A stretch of 64,000 bases of DNA from NCBI GenBank assembly GCA_017480035.1, contig JAFVBJ010000003.1:1-64000 (forward strand), written 5' to 3'. A program made the position numbers and the translations under genes. The stretch is from Candidatus Saccharimonadota bacterium (GTDB taxonomy: Bacteria > Patescibacteriota > Saccharimonadia > Saccharimonadales > Saccharimonadaceae). Position 1 is the stretch's first letter, and every line of letters begins with the position of its first letter. Under the pieces are notes generated by a model, which was not told the DNA's origin, searched no databases, and saw nothing but the letters and a program-made list of their open reading frames with translations. This document shows positions 35,049 to 45,475 of the stretch, piece by piece.

Positions 35049-37289
35049 TTATTCGCTACGTAATGATTCTACTGGGTCTTTCTTGCTTGCACGCGCCGCT
35101 GGCACTGCACCGGCAATCACAGTTAGTCCAATTGAAATCAGAATCAAGATTATAGATTGCATTATATCGAACGACAACAAATTATCAATGTGCGCCGTAA
35201 TCGAGATAATTTTGTTTGCAGCCGTACCAATCAAAATCGCAAACACCACGCCAATCACACCCGCAATCGCACCTTCGATAATCGTCTCCGCCCTAAATAC
35301 TCGCACCACGTCGCGTTTGCTTGCACCAATCGCACGCAAAATTCCAATCTCTTTTGTTCTCTCGAGCACCGAAATATAAGTAATAATCGCAATCATGATA
35401 CTTGAAACAATCAACGAAATCGCCACGAACGCCACCAACACGAACGATAACATCGTCACAACCGTCGTAATCGTCTTAATTAACTCTTGTGTTTGGTCTT
35501 TATAGACAATTTTTTCTGTCGCACCTTCATTATATTTGTCGATAAACGCATTAACTTTTTTCTTATCGTCTTCCGTTTTCGCGTAAAAACTAATCACTTT
35601 CGGAGTATCGATATCGTATTTATCAGATTTCGCCACTGCTTCCTCGACTAATCCATGCGTATATCCGAGAAAACCGCTCGCGTCATCCGACTTTTTCGCC
35701 ATCACAACGCCAACAATTTTCACTTCTTTCGCATCGTCATATCCTTCCCCGCCTAAGCTCACGCGATAAGTTTTTCCGATTACTTCGCTGTATTTAAATC
35801 CAACATCCCCAGACACCAACTGCCCGCCATTATTAATATTCGAAACAAATTCATTCAACGTTTGACGGCTCGCCAAATTCAAAGTGTATGCTTGGCTCAA
35901 TGCGAATTTCTTGTCAGGATTCACCACCAAAACCAACTCGCTTGAATTTTCTGGAAATCTCCCACTTAAGACTTCGTATGGCGTTTCCGAAATCAGTTCC
36001 TTGACCGACGAAGCGAAGAAATCATCTTCCGTCACTGAATTTTCATTATCACTGCTCGAACTAGAAAACAACGCTGCAAGCGAATTATTATCTTTAACCG
36101 GGTTAATCGTAATCGTTTTGCCATTTTCGTCTTTGTCGACAAAATTCAACGTAATTCCGTATTCATAATGCACTGTATCAGTAAACGCGTCGACTTCTTT
36201 TTGGTTTTCTTCGACGTATTTTTTCAAACCTTTTGTGTCATTATAGCGAATTTTTCCCTGTTTCGAGACATTCAAATTCATTTTAATATCGTCTTCTGCG
36301 ACAATATCACCATCTGCTTTTGAATTATCTTCTTTCACAACCGTTTCACTTGAATCGCTTTCGAGATAACTCCTATCAATCGTAATTGCCGATGGCAACG
36401 AACCGAGTTGCGCGATGTTCTGGACGTAGTTATTCACTCCGTTCGCGAGTGACAAAATCAGCGCAATTCCGATAATTCCAATCGAACCTGCAATCGCCGT
36501 GAGCAATGTTCTCCCGCGTTTCGTCATCAAATTATTTTTCGAAAGCGAAAGCGCAGTCAAAAGACTCATCGAAGTATATTTCGAATTATCTTCCGCTTCT
36601 TCCACTTTCCCATCAAACGGTTTTGTATCTCCGATAATTTTACCATCTTTCACATTGATAATGCGCGTCGAATATTGTTTTGCAAGTTCCGGGTTGTGCG
36701 TCACCATCACAACTAGTTTGTCTTTCGCAATTTCTTTAAGCAAATCCATAATCTGAACACTTGTCTTCGAATCAAGCGCACCGGTCGGCTCATCCGCAAG
36801 AATAATACTCGGATTATTCACGAGCGCTCTCGCAATCGCAACGCGCTGCATTTGTCCGCCCGAAAGTTGACGTGGCAATTTATTCATCTGGTCGCCAAGC
36901 CCAACTTTTTTGAGAGCTTCCTGTGCACGTTTTTTCCTCTCGCTCATCGAAACACCCGAAAGCGTCAAAGCGAGTTCGACGTTCGAAAGCACTGATTGAT
37001 GTGAAATCAAATTGTATGACTGAAAAACAAATCCAACTCGGTGATTACGATAAGTATCCCAATCTTTATCGACATAATCTTTCGTCGAAACACCTTCGAT
37101 TACCAAATCGCCGCTCGTGTAATGATCTAGTCCACCGATAATATTAAGCAGTGTCGTTTTACCAGAACCCGAAGGTCCTAAAATTGATACAAATTCGTTT
37201 CGACGCAAATTAATCGAAACGCCATCTAGCGCCCGCAGCTCAACATCCGCCGTGCGATAGATTTTCGTGACATTTTTTACCTCTAACAT
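35049..37289 (-). CDS. ABC exporter, fused ATPase-FtsX permease (MacB-like)
   Basis: The 746-residue protein joins an ATPase with an FtsX/MacB permease. In the ATPase, Walker A is GPSGSGKTT at ~38-46, the signature is [15 protein letters not shown] and Walker B is [12 protein letters not shown]. In the permease, the first membrane helix is at ~270-290, a periplasmic domain of ~300 residues follows, and three helices lie after ~610. MacB-type proteins drive export of peptides or lipoproteins by mechanotransmission. No partner adaptor gene is adjacent. A TAAAAT box (37296-37301, minus) lies six bases before ATG (leaderless). Confidence 0.93.
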   Translation of the reverse strand: MLEVKNVTKIYRTADVELRALDGVSINLRRNEFVSILGPSGSGKTTLLNIIGGLDHYTSGDLVIEGVSTKDYVDKDWDTYRNHRVGFVFQSYNLISHQSVLSNVELALTLSGVSMSERKKRAQEALKKVGLGDQMNKLPRQLSGGQMQRVAIARALVNNPSIILADEPTGALDSKTSVQIMDLLKEIAKDKLVVMVTHNPELAKQYSTRIINVKDGKIIGDTKPFDGKVEEAEDNSKYTSMSLLTALSLSKNNLMTKRGRTLLTAIAGSIGIIGIALILSLANGVNNYVQNIAQLGSLPSAITIDRSYLESDSSETVVKEDNSKADGDIVAEDDIKMNLNVSKQGKIRYNDTKGLKKYVEENQKEVDAFTDTVHYEYGITLNFVDKDENGKTITINPVKDNNSLAALFSSSSSDNENSVTEDDFFASSVKELISETPYEVLSGRFPENSSELVLVVNPDKKFALSQAYTLNLASRQTLNEFVSNINNGGQLVSGDVGFKYSEVIGKTYRVSLGGEGYDDAKEVKIVGVVMAKKSDDASGFLGYTHGLVEEAVAKSDKYDIDTPKVISFYAKTEDDKKKVNAFIDKYNEGATEKIVYKDQTQELIKTITTVVTMLSFVLVAFVAISLIVSSIMIAIITYISVLERTKEIGILRAIGASKRDVVRVFRAETIIEGAIAGVIGVVFAILIGTAANKIISITAHIDNLLSFDIMQSIILILISIGLTVIAGAVPAARASKKDPVESLRSE

Positions 37290-37314
37290 ACACTCATTTT
37301 AGCACAAAAATTCG

Positions 37315-38085
37315 CTAAAAACATTCTGAAATATCAGCTAATCCATATTCGTCAATCGAAATCTTACAGGTATGCTCTTTTTTCTCTAAATCAACCAAAT
37401 GAACTTCCCCGTTATAAGTTCCTTTCGTTTTTGCACTCCATTTCACTTCTAAATCATACCTCTTTTCGCCCGTCTCGTTATTATTTTCATCAAACAAATT
37501 GAGCTCATAGATTTCATATTTTATTCTTTCGTCCTCGCTCTCTTTTACCTCCCAACCATTACTCACGTTAATTCCGTATTCACCTAGCGAGATATAGCTC
37601 GTCGCATTCACTTCCGCTTCATTTTTATGTCCAAAAAATCCAATCGAAAACACCATGATTGACACTAAGACTCCAACGATTCTCATTTTTCCCTTAAGAA
37701 CTCCAAAAATCAAAGCCAGCGAAATCAAAATCGTCATAAAAAGTCTAAACAAAAGGTCTGGTTTCTCCGAAACTAGCGGAAAATTAATCGCCCCCTCAAA
37801 TCCGACTAAAACTAGCGCCGGCGCGAGAATCACTGCCGCGGCAATCTCATTTTTCTTCATAAAATATCCGATATACCCCATCGGAATCGTCAAAATTGTC
37901 CAGATAAACCAATATTTATAATATCCGAAAAGTCCCCACCCCATATAACTAAACGGCACTTGCACGAGATAAATCAGCGGTTGCGAAATCAGGAAAAACA
38001 CAAAACACTTCAATGCAGAATCGAGATTACTTTTCGAATTCATGATAATAATCACGCCAAACAGCACCCACCAATAGAAAATCAC
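37315..38085 (-). CDS. Membrane protein, main part of a probably split gene
   Basis: The frame starts with GTG at 38085 and encodes 256 residues with about seven membrane segments (FFLISQPLIYLVQVPFSYMG and others) and a C-terminal soluble domain (~160-256). Its GTG overlaps the TGA stop of the short upstream frame (38082-38228) as GTGA. Together the two frames read as one continuous membrane protein with a -1 step between them. Function unknown. Confidence 0.6.
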   Translation of the reverse strand: MIFYWWVLFGVIIIMNSKSNLDSALKCFVFFLISQPLIYLVQVPFSYMGWGLFGYYKYWFIWTILTIPMGYIGYFMKKNEIAAAVILAPALVLVGFEGAINFPLVSEKPDLLFRLFMTILISLALIFGVLKGKMRIVGVLVSIMVFSIGFFGHKNEAEVNATSYISLGEYGINVSNGWEVKESEDERIKYEIYELNLFDENNNETGEKRYDLEVKWSAKTKGTYNGEVHLVDLEKKEHTCKISIDEYGLADISECF

Positions 38086-38228
38086 GCCAAATCTTGAAAA
38101 GCAGTATCTTTAAGTCCCGAAACTGCCATCAAAAACCCAACCAGAACCCCGATAACAACCGCCGAAATCACTACTTTCGGCCAACTTAAATCAATCCCCC
38201 CAAAAATCTTCTCAAAAAACTTTTTCAT
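38082..38228 (-). CDS. Short N-terminal frame of the split membrane protein
   Basis: The 48-codon frame begins MKKFFEKIFGGIDLSWPKVV with one membrane helix (~18-37) and ends FQDLA. The next frame continues IFYWWVLFGV at the same place, one base back. Either a frameshift has split the gene, a sequencing error exists, or translation is coupled by the GTGA overlap. Confidence 0.5.
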   Translation of the reverse strand: MKKFFEKIFGGIDLSWPKVVISAVVIGVLVGFLMAVSGLKDTAFQDLA

Positions 38229-38245
38229 AAGTCGATTATATCACT

Positions 38246-40006
38246 TTAAAGCGATTTAATGAATTCTGCAAAAAGCGGATGCACTGTCAACGGTCGCGAC
38301 TTAAATTCCGGATGCGCTTGTGTTGCACAGAAGAATTTGCATTTCGGTGCCTCAATAAATTCCACCAACTTTCCGTCCGGCGATGTTCCCGAAACGACCA
38401 CGCCGCCTTTTTCGATTTCTTTCAAAAACTTTTGATTCACCTCATAGCGATGACGATGGCGTTCAATCGTCTTAACTGAGCCGTCTTTCTCAATCGTTCC
38501 CCACCAATCTTTCGTTCCCGAAATCTTTCCGCTCTTCATTTTTTCAATTACGTCAGCATAAATTTTTGCGGTCTTCGTCCCAGCTTTAAGTACTGCCGGA
38601 TAATCACCAAGACGCATCGTTCCGCCAGTTGATTCCTTCCCCTTTTGACCTTCCATGATATAGACGACATTATAAGGAGTCTTGTCATCAAATTCTTCCG
38701 AATTCGCATCTTTAAGGCCAGCACGACGAGCTGCTGCTACACATGCCATTTGAAGACCCAAACAAAGTCCGAGATATGGCTTATCATTTTCGAGTGCATA
38801 CGTCGCCGCCGCAATCTTCCCTTCGGTTCCACGTACACCAAATCCGCCCGGAACAACAATCCCATCAACAGATTCCAAGAGCTCGTACGCAGATTTGCTA
38901 TTCGAGGAAGCAGGAGTAGCGGAGCGAGCCGTACTTTTCGTACGGTGAGTGAGCAACGCATCTGCTGACGAAGAAGAGCATTCTGCACCGAGCTCTTCCG
39001 CATTGATCCATTCAATTTCGACGTTCACTTCATTCCACGCGCCAGCAGCCTTAAGAGCCTCCGTCACACAGATATAAGTGTCGTCGTTCCCAACATATTT
39101 CGCAACCAACCCGACCTTCACGGTCTTCGCATATTTCTTCGCGCGACGCTTCGAGAAATCTTCCCAACGCGACATATCCGGTTCAGAATCATCATTCACA
39201 AAATCATTCAAAATCGAAAGCACGCCCGATTTAAGAACGTTAAACGGCACGTCATAAACGCTCGCAATATCCGGAAGATTCACCACTGCATCATCTGCAA
39301 TTCCCGCAAATCTCGCGATTTTCTCGCAAATCTCGCGACTTGCCGGCTTCTCGGTACGTACACAAACAATATCAGGAATAATTCCGAACCCACGCAGATC
39401 TTTCAATGCGTTTTGTGCCGGTTTTGTCTTAAGTTCCTTCGAAGTATTAATCCAAGGCACGTAAACTACATCAATATAGAGGCAATTCCTACGTCCGACT
39501 CGGTTTGCAAAAAGCCTAATCGCCTCGAGAAACGCCAAACCTTCATAGTCGCCAACCGTTCCACCAATTTCGACGATATGAATATCCGAATCTTTCGATG
39601 CCATCTCGATTTTCTCTTGCACGAGATTCGTAAAATGCGGAACGAGCTGAACAGTTTTTCCATGAAATCCGCCCGCGCGCTCCTTTTCAATCAACTCTTT
39701 GTTAATCGAACCGGAGAGAGTAATCGAATATTTTGAGGTTTCAAAATCAAGAAATCTTTCGTAGTGTCCGAGATCAAGGTCCGTTTCAACTCCATCATGC
39801 GTCACATAACATTCCCCGTGTTCAACCGGATTAAGAAGACCAGCGTCAACATTGAGGTACGGGTCGCATTTCTGCATCGTGACCTTATATCCCTTCGCTT
39901 TCAAAATCGCACCCATCGAAGCCGCCGTAATTCCCTTACCGACTCCAGAAAGCACGCCTCCCGTCACAAAAATATATTTACATTTTTTATTTTTCTCATT
40001 AACCAT
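38246..40006 (-). CDS. pyrG: CTP synthase with an in-frame Ser/Ala-rich insert
   Basis: PyrG makes CTP from UTP and glutamine. The synthetase domain (FVTGGVLSGVGKGITAASMG, CDPYLNVDAG) and the glutaminase domain (VPGGFGVRG, nucleophile in LGLCLGLQMA, RHRHRYEVN, and the HPE triad end) are complete. Between WINAEEL and SAYELLESVDG lies an extra ~30-residue Ser/Ala/Thr-rich stretch not in E. coli PyrG. Its DNA holds a CCGTAC/GTACGG palindrome. The total of 586 residues fits such an insert (E. coli 545). An AGGAGAGAGG Shine-Dalgarno precedes ATG. Confidence 0.95.
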   Translation of the reverse strand: MVNEKNKKCKYIFVTGGVLSGVGKGITAASMGAILKAKGYKVTMQKCDPYLNVDAGLLNPVEHGECYVTHDGVETDLDLGHYERFLDFETSKYSITLSGSINKELIEKERAGGFHGKTVQLVPHFTNLVQEKIEMASKDSDIHIVEIGGTVGDYEGLAFLEAIRLFANRVGRRNCLYIDVVYVPWINTSKELKTKPAQNALKDLRGFGIIPDIVCVRTEKPASREICEKIARFAGIADDAVVNLPDIASVYDVPFNVLKSGVLSILNDFVNDDSEPDMSRWEDFSKRRAKKYAKTVKVGLVAKYVGNDDTYICVTEALKAAGAWNEVNVEIEWINAEELGAECSSSSADALLTHRTKSTARSATPASSNSKSAYELLESVDGIVVPGGFGVRGTEGKIAAATYALENDKPYLGLCLGLQMACVAAARRAGLKDANSEEFDDKTPYNVVYIMEGQKGKESTGGTMRLGDYPAVLKAGTKTAKIYADVIEKMKSGKISGTKDWWGTIEKDGSVKTIERHRHRYEVNQKFLKEIEKGGVVVSGTSPDGKLVEFIEAPKCKFFCATQAHPEFKSRPLTVHPLFAEFIKSL

Positions 40007-40090
40007 TTAGGGCTACCTCTCTCCTTTCGCCCACACTCTAAAATTAAATGATATTAAAACCTCTAGTTAACCCTATTTTACCACAACCAT

Positions 40091-41326
40091 TTATTTTTTC
40101 CACCCAAAAACGTGCAAAAATCTTTGCAAAATTGATGGATTTCTCGAAAATTCCGGCACATCAAGCGAAATTTCATATTTATTTTCATCAATCGAAACAT
40201 TCAACTTTTCTTCAGAAACCTCCGCCTTCGTTTCCGCCCCCTGATAATTCACTTCTGAAAAATCCTCGGCGCTCGAAACCGGCACTTTCCCTGTCCACCA
40301 ACTCTCATAATATCCAACTTCCGCCTCTTTCTCGACAATCTGGCTCTTAACCAGCTTCTCTTGCAGTTCCTCCACAATCACCAAATTCTCATTAAACGAC
40401 CGATTTCGCGTATCTGCTCCAAGCAGCGCCACTGTATAAATATGCTCATCCGAAACGTATCCCGAAATAATACAATATCCCGAAACATCCCCGATATACC
40501 CCGTCTTAATTCCCGCAATTCCAGACTTCCCGAGCAAAAGGTTCGTATTCGAAATCTCTCCCGCGACCGGCACTTCCGCTTTTTTAAGCGCCACAATCTC
40601 GGCCAGCACCGGCTCTTTCATCACTAAATACCCAATTCGCGCAAGGTCGCTCGCCGTCGAGACTGTCGATTCATCATACCCGCTCGCATCCTTCGTCCCA
40701 AGTGTTGTATTTTTTACAGCATTCCTCTCTAGCATCTCCGTCGCATACTTCTGATATTCCTCGATCGACCCAAACGCCCAAATCGCCAACGAATCCGCCA
40801 TATTATTCGACGATACCAAAAGCGTCGAAACTAGCGCATCATATTCCGAAATTTCCTCGCCGACTTCAACTTTCGTATTCGACCCGTTATTCCTCAGATA
40901 CCATCCCCAAATATCATACATTTCTTGCGTAATCGTAATCGTTTCGCCTTTTTCACCTTTCGAAAACGGTTTTTTCTCCATCACTGCGAGCGCCAAAATC
41001 ATCTTCGTCGTCGAAGCTGTCGCTTGCCTCTTTTCCTCCTTGTCGAAAAGCACTACTTTCCCGTCAATCACCGCCGCCCATTTATCCGAAATCCCCTCGC
41101 CGATTCCCTCAAGCGAAACTCCTTCCGGCACCGAAAAAGTCGTGAAAAGTTCCAAATTCGCTTCCATCGTAGCCATCCTAAAACCAATCAGCACTGCTAC
41201 TACGATAAAACCCACCAAAAAAATTTTTCTTCGCGAAATCTTAAACCTCGGGGCTTTTTCTCGTCGGTGGTCGACTCTCCTCACTCCGTCGAACTTCTCA
41301 TAATTCACTCTTTTAGCATTTTCCAT
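40091..41326 (-). CDS. D-alanyl-D-alanine carboxypeptidase (S11, PBP5-like)
   Basis: The enzyme trims the terminal D-Ala of peptidoglycan stems. The 411-residue product has an N-terminal membrane anchor (~33-50) and the serine motifs STTK (ATASTTKMI), SNN (VSSNNMADS) and KTG (GIKTGYIGD). Its start overlaps the stop of the VanY-like gene by 14 bases. Together with the neighbouring carboxypeptidase and the FKBP it forms an envelope-related operon. Confidence 0.92.
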   Translation of the reverse strand: MENAKRVNYEKFDGVRRVDHRREKAPRFKISRRKIFLVGFIVVAVLIGFRMATMEANLELFTTFSVPEGVSLEGIGEGISDKWAAVIDGKVVLFDKEEKRQATASTTKMILALAVMEKKPFSKGEKGETITITQEMYDIWGWYLRNNGSNTKVEVGEEISEYDALVSTLLVSSNNMADSLAIWAFGSIEEYQKYATEMLERNAVKNTTLGTKDASGYDESTVSTASDLARIGYLVMKEPVLAEIVALKKAEVPVAGEISNTNLLLGKSGIAGIKTGYIGDVSGYCIISGYVSDEHIYTVALLGADTRNRSFNENLVIVEELQEKLVKSQIVEKEAEVGYYESWWTGKVPVSSAEDFSEVNYQGAETKAEVSEEKLNVSIDENKYEISLDVPEFSRNPSILQRFLHVFGWKK

Positions 41327-42236
41327 TTTTAAGATCGCTCACTTTCCCAATTTGTTTCAAATAATGCTCCAAGCTATCATATTTTCCGTTATTATATTTC
41401 CCCGTCGCAATTTCCGTCGCCGCAGTAATCCCCACATATCGAAAATGCCATGTCTCGAAAAGCCCCGTCGAGCCATTCGCATCCACATTCAAAGGCTCCG
41501 ACATCGAACCTCCCGCCCAAGCTTCCGGAAACCTATCAATAAACCCATATTTATATGAATTCGCTCGAAGCCACTGCCACTCTTTATGATTTTTATATTC
41601 CGACGTGTCGAGATTCGTTCCATATTCCGGGTCGACCAAATCACAAGTCAACCCTGTGTGATGGTCACTCGTCCCCGTTTTCGCACAAAGTCTTCCGCAA
41701 CTCGTCCCCACTTGCCTAAAACAACTTCTCGTCACCATCGTATGTCCCGCATATTCTTTCGAATAGTCCGAGAGCATCTCGTTCAGATGTTTCGCCGCTT
41801 CCGCATCCATCAAATTATCCCCGTTGCTCGATTTCCCCTCTTTAATTCCATATTTTTTCGACACCGAAATCAGCTGCGTTTTTCTGTTTGCAATCCAATT
41901 CGTCGTCACCGTAAAATTCGGATTAATCAGCATCAGATTCCCAAAACTTCCCGTCGTACAATTCCCGCCATTGTCCGAAACTTTCCCCGAACTCTTTTTT
42001 GAAGATTCCTCCGACGTCTCCTCTTTTTCTTCGGTTTTTTCTTCCACCTCTTTCACCGCCACATTTTCTTCGTCCAATTTCGTAAGCGCCGTCTCGTCTG
42101 CAGCTTTCTCATTTTTCCCTATCTGCTTCGTCGAAGTCACCACCGCAACCACCAAAACTGCAATTATCACCACAAAAACCCCACCGAAAATCATAAGTTT
42201 CCGCTTATTTATTCCGGTGAGTTTTTTCGTTTTCAT
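41313..42236 (-). CDS. VanY-family D-Ala-D-Ala carboxypeptidase (M15)
   Basis: A zinc peptidase acting on peptidoglycan stem peptides. The 307-residue product has an N-terminal membrane anchor (~12-31), an acidic linker, and the M15 motifs SDHHTGLTCD (HxxxxxxD zinc site) and the final WHFRYVG. Two Cys pairs (SCFRQVGTSCGRLCAK) could form disulfides. A second, mechanistically unrelated carboxypeptidase follows directly, so this operon acts twice on the same bond. Confidence 0.9.
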   Translation of the reverse strand: MKTKKLTGINKRKLMIFGGVFVVIIAVLVVAVVTSTKQIGKNEKAADETALTKLDEENVAVKEVEEKTEEKEETSEESSKKSSGKVSDNGGNCTTGSFGNLMLINPNFTVTTNWIANRKTQLISVSKKYGIKEGKSSNGDNLMDAEAAKHLNEMLSDYSKEYAGHTMVTRSCFRQVGTSCGRLCAKTGTSDHHTGLTCDLVDPEYGTNLDTSEYKNHKEWQWLRANSYKYGFIDRFPEAWAGGSMSEPLNVDANGSTGLFETWHFRYVGITAATEIATGKYNNGKYDSLEHYLKQIGKVSDLKNGKC

Positions 42237-42251
42237 GCCACCCCCAGTCGA

Positions 42252-42989
42252 TTATTCTTCGCTTGTCGTCAGTAAATCTTGATTTTGTGAATAATAAAGC
42301 ACCAAATATTGTTGATAAATCGTATTATATTCTTCGAGCAACTTCTTATAAGTTTCTCCCGGGTCAATCACTTTCAACACAAATTTTAGCGGAGAATTCG
42401 TGCCGCCACAAATTTCACGTTCGCTACCATAAGCTAATTCGCCAGGAATGTCGATTTCGCGTACACCGCCAACTTTCATGCCAATCACACCTTCTTCCCA
42501 ACCCGCGACAAAGCTCGTTTCGCCGCTCGTATAGGCGATTGGATCAACCAACGTCGTCGCGCTCGCATAATCATCAAACGAAGAATCAAACACCGATTCA
42601 TCTGCACACCAACCGATGTAATAGCTATAATATGAGCTATCCTCTTTAATTTCCTCGCCATCACCTTCTTTAATATCAGTCGTTTTCAACCCAGCATTAT
42701 TCACCGTTTGGCTGTTGTATGACTTAACATAAGAGCGATACGATTTCATCTCGTCGTAATATTTCTCCGAGAGCTTCGATACTTCCGCTGTCAATTCGTT
42801 TCGTTTCTCCGAAAGCTCTTTCTCAACTTTCGTCAATTCTTCCGAAACGTTCGTATTTCCTTTTTTCTCTTTTTCACCCGAAAGCACAATCAAAGCATAA
42901 ACTGCCACTGTCGAAAAAAGCATCAAAAACGCGATAATTCCGATAACCAGTCTTGTCTGCCATGAAGTTTTTAACTGTTTTGAATCCAT
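42252..42989 (-). CDS. Membrane-anchored FKBP-type peptidyl-prolyl isomerase
   Basis: The 245-residue product has an N-terminal membrane helix (~14-33), a coiled-coil-like segment (~45-85) and a C-terminal FKBP domain (GVREIDIPGELAYGS, GTNSPLKFVLKVIDP). It probably assists folding of exported proteins outside the membrane. A GGAGG Shine-Dalgarno precedes ATG. It ends 16 bases before the VanY-like gene. Confidence 0.85.
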   Translation of the reverse strand: MDSKQLKTSWQTRLVIGIIAFLMLFSTVAVYALIVLSGEKEKKGNTNVSEELTKVEKELSEKRNELTAEVSKLSEKYYDEMKSYRSYVKSYNSQTVNNAGLKTTDIKEGDGEEIKEDSSYYSYYIGWCADESVFDSSFDDYASATTLVDPIAYTSGETSFVAGWEEGVIGMKVGGVREIDIPGELAYGSEREICGGTNSPLKFVLKVIDPGETYKKLLEEYNTIYQQYLVLYYSQNQDLLTTSEE

Positions 42990-43009
42990 TTTTACCTCCT
43001 TGAATCCTT

Positions 43010-45475
43010 TTAAACTGTTTCTGCACCAATCTCAGTCGTAGACTTTTCTATCTCTTTCATTATACCAGAGATTTCGCCTGCTTCGAGCGTTTTTTCTGTA
43101 CTTGAGAACGAAATGTGGAATGAAATATTCTTTGTTCCATTATCTTCACCTTGATAAATCGAAACTGGCGTAACTTTATAAACAAAATTCTCAGTTTCGT
43201 TTAAGTTTCGAATAATCGCTTCCTCAAGTTTCGCATATTCCATCTCGCTCGAAACTTTCAGTGTCAAATCACGTTCAACAAACGGGAATTTCGAAAGTTT
43301 CAAATCCGCTGTGATATTTCGTGGCGCTTTGACAATCTCATCAAGATTCAGCTCAAATCCAGCCGCCTTCTTCACTTTGAAATTGCGAAGAACTCTGCCT
43401 TTAATCTCTCCAACCACGCCAATCGTCTCGCCACCTAGCGTCACTTTCGCCGAGCGCACTTTCTCGAAATACGGGAATTCCGCGACGTTATTTTCTTCGA
43501 GCTTAAACTCAACGTGCAGTCTCTTCCCCATCTGCATTAACATCGCTTTCGCGAAATAGAAATCTTCCGTCGAAATCATCGCGAGGTGGTTCTCAATTTC
43601 CGGCACCTTCTCATCAGTCAAGCCAAGTTTCTTGTTCGTCACTTGATTAAACTCAAACAACGCAAAATCTTTATGCCCTGCTCTGATATTCTCATACATT
43701 TTATCAATCAAACTCGGCGTAATCGACTGACGGAAAACTTGTAGCTCCGGCGAAATCGAGTTTACAATCTCATAGCTCTCCGCAACATCTTCCCCGACCT
43801 TTTCTTGTAAATCTTTCGACACAAACGAATACGTCAAAACTTCATTCGCATTCAATCTATCCGCAAGAATCGAACGCAACTCACGTTTAAGTTCAAACAT
43901 CGGATTTTTATCCGCTCCGATAAACGGACGAAGTGGCAAATTCAAAGGAATATTATCATACCCACGAAGACGCCCCACTTCCTCAATCACATCTTCTTTA
44001 ATATGAATATCAGTTCTCCAAGCCGGAGCCGTGACTTCAAGCTTCTCGCCGTCCGCTTTTACAACAAATCCAACATTTTCTAGCGTTTCCGTAATCTCCG
44101 GAACAGTATATTCCGTCCCAAGTAACTCATTAATTTCAACTGTTGTCAAAATTACAACATTCTCTCTGTTAGAAAGGCTATTTTTATCCTCGAAATCCGC
44201 AATATCTTCCGGTTTTTCGAGCAACATCGCAGCACATCTTGCAAGCGCCGGAATCGTTCCAGCAACCGGCTGCCCCTTCGTAAATCTTGTGATTGCCTCC
44301 GAGAAAATCCCGTGCGCCATCTGCATTTTACGCTCATTATAAAGACTAAATGTTGCCGATTCTAAAATCACTTTCTTTGTATTTTCGTCAATTTCGGTCG
44401 ATTCCCCACCCATCGCTCCTGCGAGTGCCACCGGTGTCTCATTCGAGCAAATCACAATGTCCGATTCGGTGAGCTCAATCTCTTTCCCGTCGAGCAGTTT
44501 CAATTTTTCACCTTTTTTCGCCGCTCGTACGACAATTTTCGGCTCTTTAACTCCGCCAACTTTCACGAATTTATCATAATCAAACGCGTGTAATGGCTGT
44601 CCGGTCAAAAGCATTGTAATGTTTGTTGCATCAACAATCTTTGAAATCTTCTTCATCCCAGCTTTCGCGAGGAAGACGTCTCCGAGAGTCAAATAATCAT
44701 TCCCTTCGAGCGCCGAGCCGAGCTTTGCCGAAGAAACTTCAAAAACTCCCGCCGAGTAGCGCGGACAAAGTTCAGAATCAGAAACTTCAATCGCCACTTT
44801 CTCAACATCGCTCGTCGAACCGCCAAGCTGGTCTGCCGAAAGTGTCGTCGTCACATCAAGATTTCCAAATTTTACGACCGGCTCCTCAAACTTCACTCCA
44901 AGAATCCCTGCCACCTCGCGTGCAAACCCAATCAAACCGAACGTATCAGGGCGGTGAGTAAGAGATTTATTCTCAATGTCGAGAATAATATCGTTAAGTT
45001 CGAATTTCTCTGCAAAATCGTCGCCCGCCTTAGCAAATTTCGGGTCAATTTCAACGATTCCCGAGTGGTCGTCGCCGAGGTCAATCTCATCAAGTCCGGC
45101 AAGCATACCATTCGATTCAAAGCCACGCATTTTTCGAACACCGAGCTCAAAATTTTCACCGCCGTAAGTTTGCGGAACAATACAACCCGGTTGCAGCCAA
45201 ACGGCGAGCATTCCCTCGCGGACATTCGGTGCACCACAAACAACCTGAACATTCGAACCCGTTCCGGCGTCAATCTGACAAAGATGAAGATGCGTTTCCG
45301 GAATCGCTTCGCACGACACGACCGAAACAATCTTAATTCCCTTGTACTTTTTCGATAAATCAATCGTCCCTTCAACTTCAACCAGTCTCGAACCAATTAA
45401 TTTTACTAGCTCATCCGTCGATACCCCTGAAGGAATCTGAACAAGTTTTTTAATCTCATTTAAACTTACTAACAT
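43010..45475 (-). CDS. pheT: Phenylalanyl-tRNA synthetase beta subunit
   Basis: PheT forms the alpha2-beta2 enzyme with PheS and carries editing and tRNA contacts. The 821-residue product has the EMAP-like tRNA-binding domain (VVCGAPNVREGMLAVW), B3/B4 editing part, B5 domain, the catalytic-like core and the C-terminal FDX-ACB domain. Its ATG overlaps the pheS stop by one base (TAATG). Length is normal. Confidence 0.96.
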   Translation of the reverse strand: MLVSLNEIKKLVQIPSGVSTDELVKLIGSRLVEVEGTIDLSKKYKGIKIVSVVSCEAIPETHLHLCQIDAGTGSNVQVVCGAPNVREGMLAVWLQPGCIVPQTYGGENFELGVRKMRGFESNGMLAGLDEIDLGDDHSGIVEIDPKFAKAGDDFAEKFELNDIILDIENKSLTHRPDTFGLIGFAREVAGILGVKFEEPVVKFGNLDVTTTLSADQLGGSTSDVEKVAIEVSDSELCPRYSAGVFEVSSAKLGSALEGNDYLTLGDVFLAKAGMKKISKIVDATNITMLLTGQPLHAFDYDKFVKVGGVKEPKIVVRAAKKGEKLKLLDGKEIELTESDIVICSNETPVALAGAMGGESTEIDENTKKVILESATFSLYNERKMQMAHGIFSEAITRFTKGQPVAGTIPALARCAAMLLEKPEDIADFEDKNSLSNRENVVILTTVEINELLGTEYTVPEITETLENVGFVVKADGEKLEVTAPAWRTDIHIKEDVIEEVGRLRGYDNIPLNLPLRPFIGADKNPMFELKRELRSILADRLNANEVLTYSFVSKDLQEKVGEDVAESYEIVNSISPELQVFRQSITPSLIDKMYENIRAGHKDFALFEFNQVTNKKLGLTDEKVPEIENHLAMISTEDFYFAKAMLMQMGKRLHVEFKLEENNVAEFPYFEKVRSAKVTLGGETIGVVGEIKGRVLRNFKVKKAAGFELNLDEIVKAPRNITADLKLSKFPFVERDLTLKVSSEMEYAKLEEAIIRNLNETENFVYKVTPVSIYQGEDNGTKNISFHISFSSTEKTLEAGEISGIMKEIEKSTTEIGAETV

